Positions 38,959 through 51,000 of a stretch of 64,000 bases of DNA are shown here, piece after piece. The notes under the pieces were generated by a model, which was not told the DNA's origin, ran no database searches, and saw only the letters and a list, made by a program, of their open reading frames with translations. Both the position numbers and the translations under genes were made by a program. Each line of letters begins with the position of its first letter. Within the stretch, counting starts at the first letter, position 1. Origin of the DNA: Thoreauomyces humboldtii (Eukaryota > Chytridiomycota > Chytridiomycetes > Spizellomycetales > Powellomycetaceae); contig JADGJA010000012.1 of assembly GCA_027596035.1 (NCBI GenBank), positions 1 through 64,000 on the forward strand, written 5' to 3'.

Positions 38959-39853
38959 GTGAACAGTCTCGACGAAAGATAGGGTGGCCCGAAAGGGCGG
39001 CACAGAGGAGCAAGCGAATGCGCCTAGTGATCAAAGTTGCTATACGTGGCAAAGAGCCAGTAGGGGAGGGCTTTGAAGAGAAACGCTAAGGCGGTGGAGG
39101 AGAAGGTGGGTAGGTGGGAAGACGTCAACTGGACTGTGCCTCCCTGAAAACGGCGGTGTTGAGACTCGCGGCGTGAGCCTTTTCGCGCGCTAAGAACCAC
39201 GCCCGAACCGATGGGTCTCTAGTCAAGCTGTTCTTGAAGAGCTGAGTTGTGTATCGACGAGGAACGAGTCTGGGTGCGCTGCAAGAGGAAAGCCACTATG
39301 TGTGTGTGTGTGTGTGTGCGTGAAGTCTGATGCAGAAGGGTGCGTGCGTGCGTGAGCCTTTCTCAGGCAAAAGGTCGGAGCCTGCGTGCACCCTTCGGAG
39401 CCGGCAAGGTACCCCTATACCCCATAGGTATGCGGTTTCCCTACCGTATCTATGGCCCCAGAAGTCTTCTCCTGCTCCAATTTCCCGCCTTCAGATCCAT
39501 TCTGAGCATCTCGATGCCCTCTCTTCTCTCTGCCTATGGTTCGGACGCTGCAGGTGTGCAGGACTGCACAGATGGTCAAATGGTTCGGTCGGGACCTGGG
39601 GTCAGGGACATCTGGATGGACATGTGCGATTTGGACAGCAGCCTCTGCTTCTGCTGCTGCTGATCCTTGGCTTGCCATTCCGTCATTCCCATTTCCTCGC
39701 ATCCTGATCTGAACCCAGCATCACTCTCAACCCCATCGCCTCCCTCATTCCTCCCACACAGCACGTAAAGCGAGCTGTTCTATCTTGGATACCCTCTCTC
39801 TGTTGAAGCCACTCCCTCCTATCCCTCGCGACACCATACAAGCAACCAAAGCA
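38959..39853. promoter_or_regulatory. Divergent intergenic region of the zinc-finger gene and glgX, with a TG microsatellite
   Basis: About 895 bases separate two outward-facing starts and must hold both promoters. A (TG)n run lies at 39299-39318, followed by a TGCG-rich stretch near 39340-39352. No further gene is recognised. Confidence 0.45.
39299..39318 (+). repeat. (TG)n dinucleotide microsatellite
   Basis: Ten consecutive TG units lie in the intergenic region. They are likely length-variable; no function is implied. Confidence 0.9.
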
Positions 39854-42318
39854 ATGGTCATCGAAGAGGGCAAGCCTACACCCCTCGGCGCCACCTGGGA
39901 CGGTCTGGGCGTGAACTTCGCCTTGTTCTCTGTCCATGCAACAAAGGTGGAGCTCTGCCTCTTCTCTGCCGATGGGACAGAGGAGATCGATCGCATCGAG
40001 TTGCCCGAGTACACCGACGAGGTCTGGCACGGCTACCTCCCAGAGGCGCGTCCCGGAACCGTGTACGGTTATCGAGTCCACGGCCCATACGAGCCCGAGA
40101 ACGGACATCGCTTCAACCACAACAAGCTGGTCATCGATCCTTACGCAAAGGCGTTCGTGGGAGATCTCATCTGGGACGACGCCCTCTTCGGTTACGTCCT
40201 GGGATCCGAGGGAAAGGATCTCACCTTTGACGAGAGGGATTCCGCCGCGTACATGCCAAAGTGCCAGGTCGTCGATCCTGCCTTCACTTGGGGACGGGAA
40301 CGCAAGCCGGACATTCCTTGGGAGAACACTGTATTCTGTAAGGGGTCGCGCTACCTCGGGAAAGAACCGTGGCTGCATACTCACAGTTGTCTGTCCGTTT
40401 CCTTCCAGACGAGACACATGTGAAGGGCTTTACTCAGCGTCACCCCGCCGTACCAGAGCATCTTCGCGGTACCTATGCCGGTCTAGGGCAGAAGGCTGTC
40501 ATAGAGTACATCAAGTCTCTTGGCGTTACCTCGGTCGAGCTTCTACCTATCCACTTCTTCATCGACGACAAGTACCTTCTCGACAACAATCTGGTCAACT
40601 ACTGGGGTTACAACAGCATCGGTTTTTTTGCCCCAGACCCGAGGTACTCAGCCTCCAACAGGATCGAGGAGTTCAAGGAGATGGTAAGCTGCGGAATCAC
40701 GCAGGCATCAGGCGCTCGGCGGCTCATCATCAACCTCTTCATCCCAGGTTGCTCGCTTCCACGATTCAAACATCGAAGTGATTTTGGACGTTGTATACAA
40801 TCACACACCTGAAGGAAATGAGATGGGCCCCACCCTTTGCTTCAAGGGCATCGATAACAAGACCTACTACAAGATGTACCACGAGAACAACCGCTACTAT
40901 GTCAACGACACTGGATGTGGAAACACGGTTGATTTGTCGCACGGTCGAGTCATCCAACTCGTCCTAGACAGTCTGCGCTACTGGGTAGAGGAAATGCACG
41001 TCGATGGTTTCCGGTTCGATCTGGCAACCATCCTGGGACGCGAGGAGCATGGGTTCAACGAGAACGGAGCTTTCCTAAACAGTGTACGACAAGATCCCGT
41101 CCTGTCCCGAACCAAGCTCATCGCCGAGCCATGGGATATCGGATTGGGTGGATACCAGGTCGGACATTTTGCTCCTGGATGGGCGGAGTGGAACGACAGA
41201 TACCGTGACACTGTTAGAGGTAAGAGTTTCTTTTCATTGCAACTAACAGAGTCCGTTTACTCACAAGTCCGATTGTTCACGCAGAGTACTGGAAGGGAGA
41301 CTCTGGAAAACTCCCTGAGCTCGCATCTCGCTTGACTGGCTCTGGTGATTTCTTTTATCGCTGCGGTCGGAAGCCATGGGCGTCGGTGAACTTCATCACC
41401 GCTCATGATGGTTTCTGCCTACACGATCTCGTGTCCTACAATGAAAAGCATAACATGGACAACGGCGAAGGGAACAATGACGGCTCAAACGACAACATGT
41501 CGTGGAACCACGGCGCTGAAGGCGTGACGCAAGACCGTGGCATCATCGAGCTCCGTGAGCGCACCAAGCGCAACTTCCTTTCCACCCTGCTCTTCTCACA
41601 AGGCACGCCACTTCTCTTGGCAGGCGACGAGTTTGGACGAAGTCAAGGCGGAAACAATAATACATACTGTCAGGACAACGAGATCAACTGGATTGACTGG
41701 GAAGGCATCACCGATGACGGAAAGTGTCTTCTTGAGTTCACCCGTCGCCTGATCTGGCTCCGACAGACGTTCCCAGTGCTGCGTAGGAACCGGTGGTATA
41801 CCGGCGCGTTCAACGAGGAGCAGGGCGTAAAGGACGCCACATGGTTCACCCCTTCAGGCTCGGAAATGAGCGAGGAGGCGTGGATGGACCCCAACTCCCG
41901 ATGCATGGGTATCGTCTTCGACGGACGAGCCCAAGCCACCGGCGTTAAGCGACCCGGAACCGATGTGACCGTCTTCGTCGTGTTCAACTCTCACCACGAC
42001 ATCGTACGATTCAAGCTTCCTGATGCGGTTGGCGGCGCGCACTGGCAGCTCTTCGTAGACACCAACCAGCCCACCCTCGTTTCCGCGCCGGCCTTCAAGT
42101 TCGGCCACGAGTACGACGTCACGGGCCGAAGCTTCCTCATGTTCGCACTCAAGCAGGACGAGAACTCTGCTTCGGATGCCAACGAGGTCGTGCGTCTTGC
42201 CGAGAAAGCCGTCGAGGAGATTGCCGAACGGCCCATCGAAATCGCGTCCCTGCTCGATCCCGACTCGAATGAGGCCAGTAACCTGAGCCGTAAGAGGTCT
42301 ATCGTTCGAGGGGTATAG
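39854..42318 (+). CDS. glgX: GlgX-type glycogen debranching enzyme (GH13 isoamylase family)
   Basis: Four exons (39854-40337, 40409-40683, 40748-41219, 41285-42318) encode 754 aa. The enzyme hydrolyses alpha-1,6 branches of glycogen-like glucan. N-terminal CBM48-like region: [20 protein letters not shown] and [20 protein letters not shown]. Then YEVH-like [36 protein letters not shown] and DVVYNHT. GH13 catalytic residues are complete: nucleophile Asp344 in DGFRFDLAT, acid/base Glu380 in IAEPWD, stabiliser Asp452 in [25 protein letters not shown] and [12 protein letters not shown] are GlgX/isoamylase hallmarks. It is unlike the roughly 1500-aa bifunctional debranching enzyme (Gdb1/AGL) of fungi and animals. 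No signal peptide or transit peptide is evident, so it is probably cytosolic. A plant-type isoamylase is an alternative. Three ordinary introns show it is a resident nuclear gene. Confidence 0.93.
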
Positions 42319-42471
42319 AACTTAGCATCCCTTCTTTTTACCATACCACTCCGCTTTCAATCGACACTTCTATTCTCATGAATTGAACGTTACCAAACCC
42401 TTCTCGATACAATATTTAACTTTACATACAACACAGCCAAAAACAGGACCTACATCCACATAAATACAAGA

Positions 42472-42506
42472 GGTTCCTCCTCCATCAAGGGGTTCCTCCT
42501 CCATCA
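42472..42506. repeat. 16-base direct repeat across a 3' end
   Basis: The unit ggttcctcctccatca occurs at 42472-42487 and 42491-42506, three bases apart. The second copy contains the stop codon of the adjoining leftward membrane-protein gene. Confidence 0.75.
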
Positions 42507-44419
42507 CCATTGATCCTTTGCAATCACCGCACTCCCATCCGTCATGTCGCTGCGGATACGTTCCATGAAACCCGTCCGTCGCCGAGAAGTTGGGACGGGG
42601 GCGGGTCCGATCGAGCTGACGCATCTTCCGAGTTCGGCAGCCCATGCCCTCCGGTCCGCGTTGGCCAGCATGCCGGACGCAAGGGCCCTGATGTAAAAGT
42701 CGCGCTTTGCCGGTTGCGTGAGCAAAGACGACCGGTCGCCGTATCCCGACATGTGACAGGGATGGGATAGGAACGACTCTCGGGTCTGTGGGATGGGAGG
42801 CGGCGCGGGTATCCGATTGCTGCTGCGATGTGACGATTGGGAAAGGGTGGTGGGAGACAGACATGCCGTTGGGATCACTCCCGCCTGCGGAGTTTCCGAA
42901 CCTGAGAAACGTGCACGGTCAGAATGGATGAACGACACGGAGAGTGAAAAAAAAAGGATGCGAGCCGGTGTTTCTTACCATCTTCCTCGCTACCCGGCCA
43001 CAGCACAACGCTCCATCCATCCGCCAACGTGGTCCAGACCACGACTTCCCACCCCTGTTGCACCGAGATCTCGGCCCATCCGGTCGCCTCCCACCCTCTC
43101 ACCACAGATGTGGTCGCAGCCGAAGTGGTCGCATCCGGTCGAGGCGGTTCGGCAGGCGGCACGAGGTCCGGATACACGTACGACAGCTCGTCCGTGATCG
43201 AGTCCCTCCACCCATCGTTCGACGTCCCTCGCGCCAACCACGACTGCACGACGGGATTCGTGCGCGCTGCGGCCCTTGGCGGACGGGTCGGGACGGGCGA
43301 CACCGTGGAAGGCAGGACGGGGAGGAGGAGTCTCGGTGGTGCCGAGGAGAGGATGGATTCGTTGGATGGCTGGTGACGCAGTGTGCGATGGTCGTAGTCG
43401 TCGTCGTCGTCGACGGTGGACTGCGATTTTTCGGCAGGTACGATGAGACCGTTCCCGTCCTCCTCCATGTCCTGCTTCGATGGGCGGATCCGCTGGCGCC
43501 TGCGCCGGTAGAGAAGAAAGCCCAAAAGGAGGAGAAGCACGAGAAGAACTCCGGCCCCGATGCCTATTCCTGTCGTTTTGAGGAAGCTGGCGTGACTCGA
43601 TGACGAGGAGGCGGTTGCCATGGAGGTTGGGGAGGGAGGATCTGGAGTTGATGCTGACAATGGGGCTGAGGTGAATGGGGTGGAAAGCGGTATTAATGTT
43701 GTCCTGGAAGGGCTGATCGTAATGCTGGAAGGAAGTGATTTTATGGTGGGTGTAGCGGCGGAGGATGAGGTGACAGGCATTGGGATGGGTGTTGTGACCA
43801 GCGGCAGATCGACTGTTTCAAACACAGGGAGAGGTGCTGAGGTGGGGATGACGACGAGCTGGGTGGCAAGCACGGCCGGACACCCTTCTGCATACTGTTC
43901 CTGTAAATAAAGTCAAGTCAGTCCAGGTGCCCTCCTCGTTATCAATAGCAAACCCCGCTTTACCCGTGTGGTGCTGCTCAGTGCATTGAGCGTAGATGTG
44001 CAGTCCGGTCCGCTCCATGTCAAGCATTGCTCGAATAGTCCTTGTCCCGTAGAATTCGAACATGCATTTGCCCCATTTCCGACGCCATTTACAGCGTATG
44101 ACAGACACGACGAAGTGCAGTTGATGGCAGGTAATGGGGGAGGTGCCACAGGATTAGGAACGAGGGTTGCTGGGGCAAGTAGCCGTCTGCCAAGCTGAAC
44201 TATTCGTCTCTCGCTGGCGGATGTGGAGTCTTCGTCCAAACGCATCAGATTGCAAATAGGGATCTTGACCATGCGCCCTTCCCTAACGTCTGCGCGAGAT
44301 GGAACGATAGTCAGTCCAGGATATCCATACGAGCGTCTAACATGTGATGCAAAGGAGGATAGGACATCATACAAGTTCAGTGATGGCAGTAACTGGTAAC
44401 TCCTTTGCGATGATGACAT
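42504..44419 (-). CDS. Predicted single-pass membrane protein with Cys-rich ectodomain
   Basis: A three-exon model (44419-43964, 43900-42979, 42901-42504) encodes 591 aa. The ectodomain has a Cys cluster (INCTSSCLSYAVNG, ANACSNSTGQGLFEQC, WSGPDCTSTLNAL, EGCPAVLATQL), then a Ser/Thr/Pro-rich stalk likely to be O-glycosylated. One membrane span (GIGIGAGVLLVLLLLLGFLL) is followed by a basic stop-transfer stretch YRRRRQRIR. The cytoplasmic tail (about 300 residues) includes poly-Asp and repeated WxxxxW segments. This is the layout of fungal wall-stress or adhesion sensors, but I see no known domain. The N terminus is unsure: a start at 44419 lacks a signal peptide, and upstream open sequence (44662-44420) may supply another first exon. 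Confidence 0.65.
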
Positions 44420-45032
44420 TCACAACAGCCGAATCAGAGAATCGTTGAGGACAGAATGCGCGCCAGAGGCTGGACGCGGAAGGCGGGAGAAAAGTACCTG
44501 GCACTGGTTCTGGCAGCGATCTCTTGACGGCGCACGCGTCGACGCGTGTTGCTGCGCTGACTGCGCAATGACAATCAATCCAGCCAAACAATAACTGGAA
44601 AGCGTGCAGCCGTCGTGATCACCATTTAGTACAGTAGCCGCTTGGCTCGTTTCATTTAGCATTAGGCTCTGAATATGACTACTGGCGCTGGCTGCAAGGA
44701 ACTTATAAATGTTGCAAGCAAACTGGTAATTTTAGCGCAGTGCGGACAGCCATGGACTGTATCGAAGCTATGGTCAGAACCAAGGCATTCTATACAACGA
44801 TCATACGACAACGGATGTCATCGTCAGAGTTCCTGGCAATTGCTTGAGAAGACAGACCGTCTGATAGTGCACAGAGGGGTTGGAAGGGAAAGACTTGGTT
44901 AGCCTAAATCGAAGCTAGGGTCCGAACAACGCAAATCACATAACAACGAAAGTAATCGTCAGAGTCCCTGGCATTTGATTTAAAAAGATAGACTGATGGA
45001 TAGTGTACAAGGAGGGGGTGGAAGAGAAAGAC
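44420..45032. other. Region upstream of the membrane-protein gene and downstream of the dynein gene
   Basis: About 610 bases. The part from 44662 to 44420 on the minus strand may hold an unrecognised first exon of the membrane-protein gene. The part from 44801 is one copy of a duplicated dynein 3' end. Confidence 0.4.
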
Positions 45033-45044
45033 TTAGTCAGTCTG
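44801..45044. repeat. Diverged tandem duplication of the dynein gene 3' end
   Basis: Copy 1 (44801-44905) and copy 2 (44938-45044) share blocks such as atcgtcagag, cctggca and ggaag-gaaagactt. Copy 2 contains the dynein stop codon and the last codons; copy 1 lies about 137 bases further downstream in the dynein direction and has diverged. Confidence 0.7.
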
Positions 45045-48000
45045 GCACAAAAGGCAGACACCTCCCAACATCCATTTCTGAGGCCGTTCCTTGGTCTTGA
45101 GATTGAAAGTCCAGATGAAGGTGGGTCCTCGCTGGCGCGTTCGGTAGACGGGACATTCGTACACGCCCTTCGTGTCTTTCTTGTCGATAGGGATGGCCTT
45201 GATGTAGATGACAGGCATGGCAGGTGTCAGCTCTTTGAGCAAGCTGTCTTGGATGAGGCCCGTATTGGTGTCCCATCGGGCACCTTCCATGAACATGCCG
45301 TGGATGTAGGCTCCTTCTCGAGGTGCTCCTGAGAACTCCTCCTTTGCCTTCTTTGTGATGTCAACCGACAGGACCATGCGATCGAGCGGCCACTCGTTCT
45401 TGCGCGCTGTCGTCTGCATGATGGCGGTGAGGAAGGACTGTGGGTTGAAGAGTCCCGGAAGCCACACGACCGCTGGAAGCTGGAACTCTGAGACCCAACC
45501 TTCGAGCTCCTTGATGCGCTGCAGGAGATCGGCGTACCAGAGAGCAAGGCCCTGCAGAGATGGGTAGGCAAGCTTCTCCCAGGCAACGGGAACGGCGTTC
45601 AGGAAGATCGAGTTCATCAATGCTTCCATGTTCTCGGTGATGGTAAGATCTCCCTTCAGGCCCAGTTGCAGCTCGCGCAGGGACCGTCGGATCTCACTCG
45701 TGAGCGATGCCATACGGTCGCACTCCTGGATGGCCACCGAGATGTATGGTGTCCGCTCCTCAACCTTTGCCATGAGCTCGGGAACGTTGAATGAGTCGGG
45801 AAGGGAGGCAAGAATCTCTTCGATGACCTGGCCGACCTTTTCTTCTTTACTGGTGGCAGACCCACCCGCCGTATCGCGCGGCTGCATCTCGAGAATAGTT
45901 CGGAAAAGCGTGTCGGCGCCCTTGGTCAGCACGCCGATTTCGGCATTGGGGTGGAGTCCGTAGAGGTACGGGCTCTCCGGGGGCAGGTTCTCGTCGATAT
46001 ACTTATGGTAGTCCTTGAGATCTGAGGTGGGCGGCATCGAGAAGCCGGGTGCCAGCTCGAAGTTGCCCTCGAACATGTCTTGCTGGATGTACGTATCGAG
46101 ATAGGCGGAGCAGAGGAGTCGATCCCAGTCATCGGAAATGTGACCACCATACATGATTTCACCAAACATGTAACGGAGGTCTGTCCACGGCACTTTCGCG
46201 AATGTTTCAAGGTAGTTGTACAGAACATCCGCAGAAATAGTCAGATCTCCGGTGCTGAAAGGGTATGCGCGGTTCCAACCCTGCGTGCCGAATTTCCTTC
46301 GTTCCAGGATGGCAGCATGGAAGTAGCTGAGAGCAAAGAGAATGCCCCTAAACTCTGCGTCCTTAGAACAACGTTCTAGAGATTCCTGGGTGAAGTTGTC
46401 GAGTGCACGATGCACGTTGGCCTGCATGCCTGTTGGAGGCTCGTTTGTGATCTTCACCGATGCCTGCAGAATTGCCGTGGGGATGATGTGGTAGGCCGGG
46501 TCACCCGCAGGTTCTGCCGACAAGAAGACTCGGAAGTTCGGGTGCGAGCCAGTGCTCAGGGCTTCCAGCTTCTTCTCCAAGATCGGTAGCCACTTTGCAA
46601 CCAGATGGATGTTTTCCAACATGACCCAGCCGCCCTGCTTGTAAGCAATGTCAAGCTTCTGCTCCGCAATAACTTCCTGACCTTGTCCGAGGGACACATA
46701 GTGGTAGTTGCCGTTATCTTCTGCCACACCGAGAGTTCGGCCGTGAGCTTCGACCTCCTTAACAGGATCCACACCGGGCGACAAGATGAAGAAAATGGGA
46801 GTTGCTGGAGTGGACTCGTCGTAGGATTTTGCAAGTGGTACCCGTCCAGTGTTGATATACTTGGGTCCCATCTTGGTCGCGATGAAGTTGGAGACCGCGT
46901 ACGTCATACGGTCAGGTCGAAGGCATCGTAGGATGCAGAGCTTTTCGAGGGCAGACTTATTTTTCCATTCTTGAGGTAGCTTCTCGCTCTCGGGAACTTC
47001 CAGCTCGCAGTACTTCTTCCACTGCTTGGATCCGCCCTCGATGTCCGAGGACAGAGAGCGGAAGACTTCCATATTTGACAGTGCCTTCACCATGCCCCAT
47101 GCGGAGTCTGCAAGCCAGTCAAAGGGACTCTTAACGTTGACCACTCGAGGCCCGCGCAGCAGAAAGTCGAGCTCCGGAAGATCCATGTCGCCCTGGCTGA
47201 TGAGGATCTGGAAGGTCATCTGAGCCAGGAAGATAAGCTTGTCTCTTTCGAACAGTCCTCGCGTGGTGTAAATGAAAACCATGTGCGTGATCGAGTCAAT
47301 CAGCGCCACGACGCGCTCTTTGATGTCCTCGCTTTTGTCAGCACGAGCGATGGCGTTCTGGAATACAACCTTGTATGCGTTAAGAGAGTACTGGTACATG
47401 GGATGGATCTGCCAAAGGTCGTTGAGCAAGAAATACAGCAGCGAGGAGCGAGCTGCAACGGGTCGGTAGAGTTCACGAGTTTCATTGATTTTCTTTTCGG
47501 TTTTCTTCGCTTCCTCGACCTTCTGTTCGATGTCCGTCGCGGTACTCTTGGTGGTTTCGAGATTCTCGACCAGCGCAGTGTCACCCAAGAAGTTGCCTTG
47601 TGCCGCAGAAAGACGCGACAGAAGCGCATCCTCCAACTCTGTGAGTCTGATCTTGAATTCGTTCTGCTGTTTGGTAAGGTCCGCCTTCGTCTTTTCAAGA
47701 TCGGGACGTTCAACGTTCACCACATCGGCCAGCAGCTGATCCTCGAGACCAGCAAGCGTAACGGTGAAGTTGATTAAGGTTGTCTGCGCTTGAATTTCGG
47801 GCGGGTAGTGAGGATTTGGAAGTCGAGTCTGCAGAATCAATTTGAATTTGGGATCATATTCGACTTCCTTGTCTCCCATCTTGATGTATCGTCCCTTCTT
47901 GATGGTCTCACGTCCAAGCAAAGGGTTTAGAACAGCATCAATGCTTTCTTGGATATCTTCAATGAGCACAGTTTCTCCGGAAGAAACTGCCTTTTCGATG

Positions 48001-51000
48001 GCATCCAAGTAACCCTTGTGACCGAGGCGGACGATCTTCAAATCAGGTCCTTCACGGTTCTTGATCCAAACAACTCCTTGCAGCTGAGGATCGATGATCA
48101 GAGGCCAACGCTTGCAGCTTGTCACCATCGTCGCGTTCTCAAGGGAAACTCGGTCACTGGGTAGACCTTCATTGTTCCACTTCGCAATTTCGGCGCTGGA
48201 GGTCAAGATATCGAGAGGGTCCAGCCCTGCCGAAAGTGGCACCTTGTGAGGGTTGCTTGGGTCGGTCAAGTACTTGAGCCAATAATCCTGAAGAAGTTCC
48301 TCACGGTATCGCTTACTGAAGCAGCCGACGTAGGACACGAACGCAGCCGACATGAGGACATCTCCCGCGAGAGTCTTCTCTTGCTCCTTGAACTTCGCCA
48401 CGGCCTCGTTCCATCGCACGTTCTCGGAAGCGAGTCCTCCAACAAGACGGTTGGCAAGAACAATAGTTTCCTGCGTTGCTCGTGCTTCTTCCTCACAAGC
48501 AAGCTTGTCGGCAGTGGCCTTCTCGAATTGTGCCGTGAGCTCTGCCAAGTTTCGGTCCAGCTCTCCAATCTTGCTTTGGATCTCTCCCAAACGAGCCTGA
48601 GAGTCTTTAAGGGTCTCGTTTGCAGCCTCAAGCATCTTACGCTTAGGCTCAACGTCGCGGTAGGTGTAGAAGTAGTTTACGATGTTGACTACCCACGAGC
48701 AGAGACCAGCAGCGGCCATGGACTTGGACTTCATGAACTCTTCATTGAAGTTGGGATTGGAGAGATATGGCTTGAGGGCATCCAAGTTGGAGACGTCGAT
48801 ATTCTCCTTGTCAAAGTTGATCAACTGGTCAAGGAAACCATCGACCTTCGCCATCATGTTTTTGGATGCCTTCCACGTTCGATCCTTGGCAATCTTGCCC
48901 GCGGGACTCAGGAGGACCATGACTGCAGACACTGTATCCACAACTTCTTGGGAGGGAGAACCAAAGGACTTCAGCTCCGTCAAGTTGGCCTTGTTCAAAG
49001 TGTTCAAGGCGTTTCCGGCGGCCGCAAGAGCGGGCTCTGCTGCCGCTAAATCTTTTTCGGCATCAGCCTGCTTCTCCTGAACCTCCTTTGTGATGGCATC
49101 GACCTTCTTCTCTTCGTCGGCCGCAATAGCCTTTTCTTTGTTGACCTTTTCAGTGTCAACGCCAACCCGCTCGATAAGACGTTCAGCTTCCTCGTTTTTG
49201 CTTTTGAGCTCGACTTCCTGGAACGCGAGCTTAGCTTTCAGGTCGTCAACCTGCGAGGCGGTGCTTTGCAGCTTCGTCAAACCGTTCTCGAGACGCTCCA
49301 TACTTTTGGTCAGCGCCTTCGACTTCTGCTCCAGCATCTCCTTATACAAAGAGATAAGCGCCAGGAATGACTTGGGTGTCGTATAATTGTAACGCTTTTC
49401 GTTGATAAGGTACTTCTTTGACACTGTGTTCACAGACTGATGCGCAAATGCCATAAATCGTGTGACCGGAAGCTTGAGGTCATCCGGCACAAGGTCGCTT
49501 GTTGCGATGAATCGAGTGGCGACAGACTGGAGGGCTTCTTCTGGCCACTCGTGGAACCAGTCGATCATTGTGCAGTTGACAATAGCAGGGAACTTGCGGC
49601 ACCTCGAGCGAAGGGTGTTTCCGACGGGAGAGAAGCAGAGCACAACCTTAAGGTTCCTTCGGACCAGCCGGATGAACAGATCCCAGCAGACCTCCCGCGT
49701 GTCCACAAGACCTTGGGCTTTCGCTTCGTTGCGCATGGCGCCGATAATTGTATCCACTTCATCGTCCGGGAAAAGCCCGGGAATGTTGCCACTTGCTAAC
49801 ATGTCGTTGATCAGCACAAGGAACTTTTCGTCTGCTACCTGCGAATCGGTCAACAGGAACATGATCTGAAGCTTCTTGATTCCAGTCTTCTGATACAACA
49901 CTGCGAGGTCAGCCTTCAGATCCGTGACTGAATAGCCCTTCTTTAGCGTGATCTGGAACACTTCCATCTGACTGATGAAAGCCGCAAGTCGAGCCAGCGA
50001 CTGCTTTCCGCTTCCACCAACACCGACAAGAAGAGCGTTCCCTCGAGGTGACTCGAGGATGCGGTTGATTCTGCATACATGGCCCATCGCATCCTCGAAC
50101 AATACCAAGCTCATGGCCGCATTCACTTCGTCGTACTGCATCTGAGCCTCATCGAGTAGGCGTTTAAGCACCGACCACTCCTTGATTTGGCCGTACTTGG
50201 CGTCTCCGATACCAGCAGCAAAGTGAGTGAAAAGGATCGGCTCCGAGTTAATGGCAGCTTGGTCCATATCTTCGAAGGTCTTTTTGACAACCTCCTGCTG
50301 GAACTTCTTGAGTACTTCCTGATCCGGCGCATCCATTTTATCACCGTATGTACGGGACGTCTCGTGCAAGAAGAGACGAACCAAGTCAATGGGCTCGTGA
50401 AGGGTGTCTTTGTTTGAGAACAGCATCGCCTGGAAGATATTGCTGAGATCTCGCAAGTTGAAGATGTAGTGGAACTTGACGGCGGAAGGGAGGAATGTAG
50501 CCGAGACCTTCTTGTGAAGGAGGAGGGACCCAGCAACCAATTTCTCGGCAAGTCGCTGAATGTTCGTCGGAAACTGCTTGAGATGGCCAGACAGAATCTG
50601 GAAATATATGCTTTGCAGCGAATCCACGCCCGGGAAGTTAACGGCGAATGTAGCGAAGTGACGCTGCAGCCGGCCAGATATAGTGAAGCTTCCGGCTGTC
50701 GGGTTCATGCAGGCGACATACTGACAGTTGTGAATTTCCTTGAGCGTGAGTTTAGCACGGTCATACCAGTGCTTATAGTCAAGGTACTGTCGGAGAAGTG
50801 TATGAGGGGAAGCGGTACCATATTTGTCGACTTCCGGCATGTTGAGATCGTCGAGGAAGTAGATCAGCTTCTTCGAACCTGGCGGACCGTAGTTTCTGCC
50901 CGCTTTTTTCTCTAGAGGCTTTTCAAGGATGGTCTGGAGTGACCATGCGGTCGTGTAAAAGTTGAAAGCCACGTTCACGATCTGACGATCTTCGCCATAC

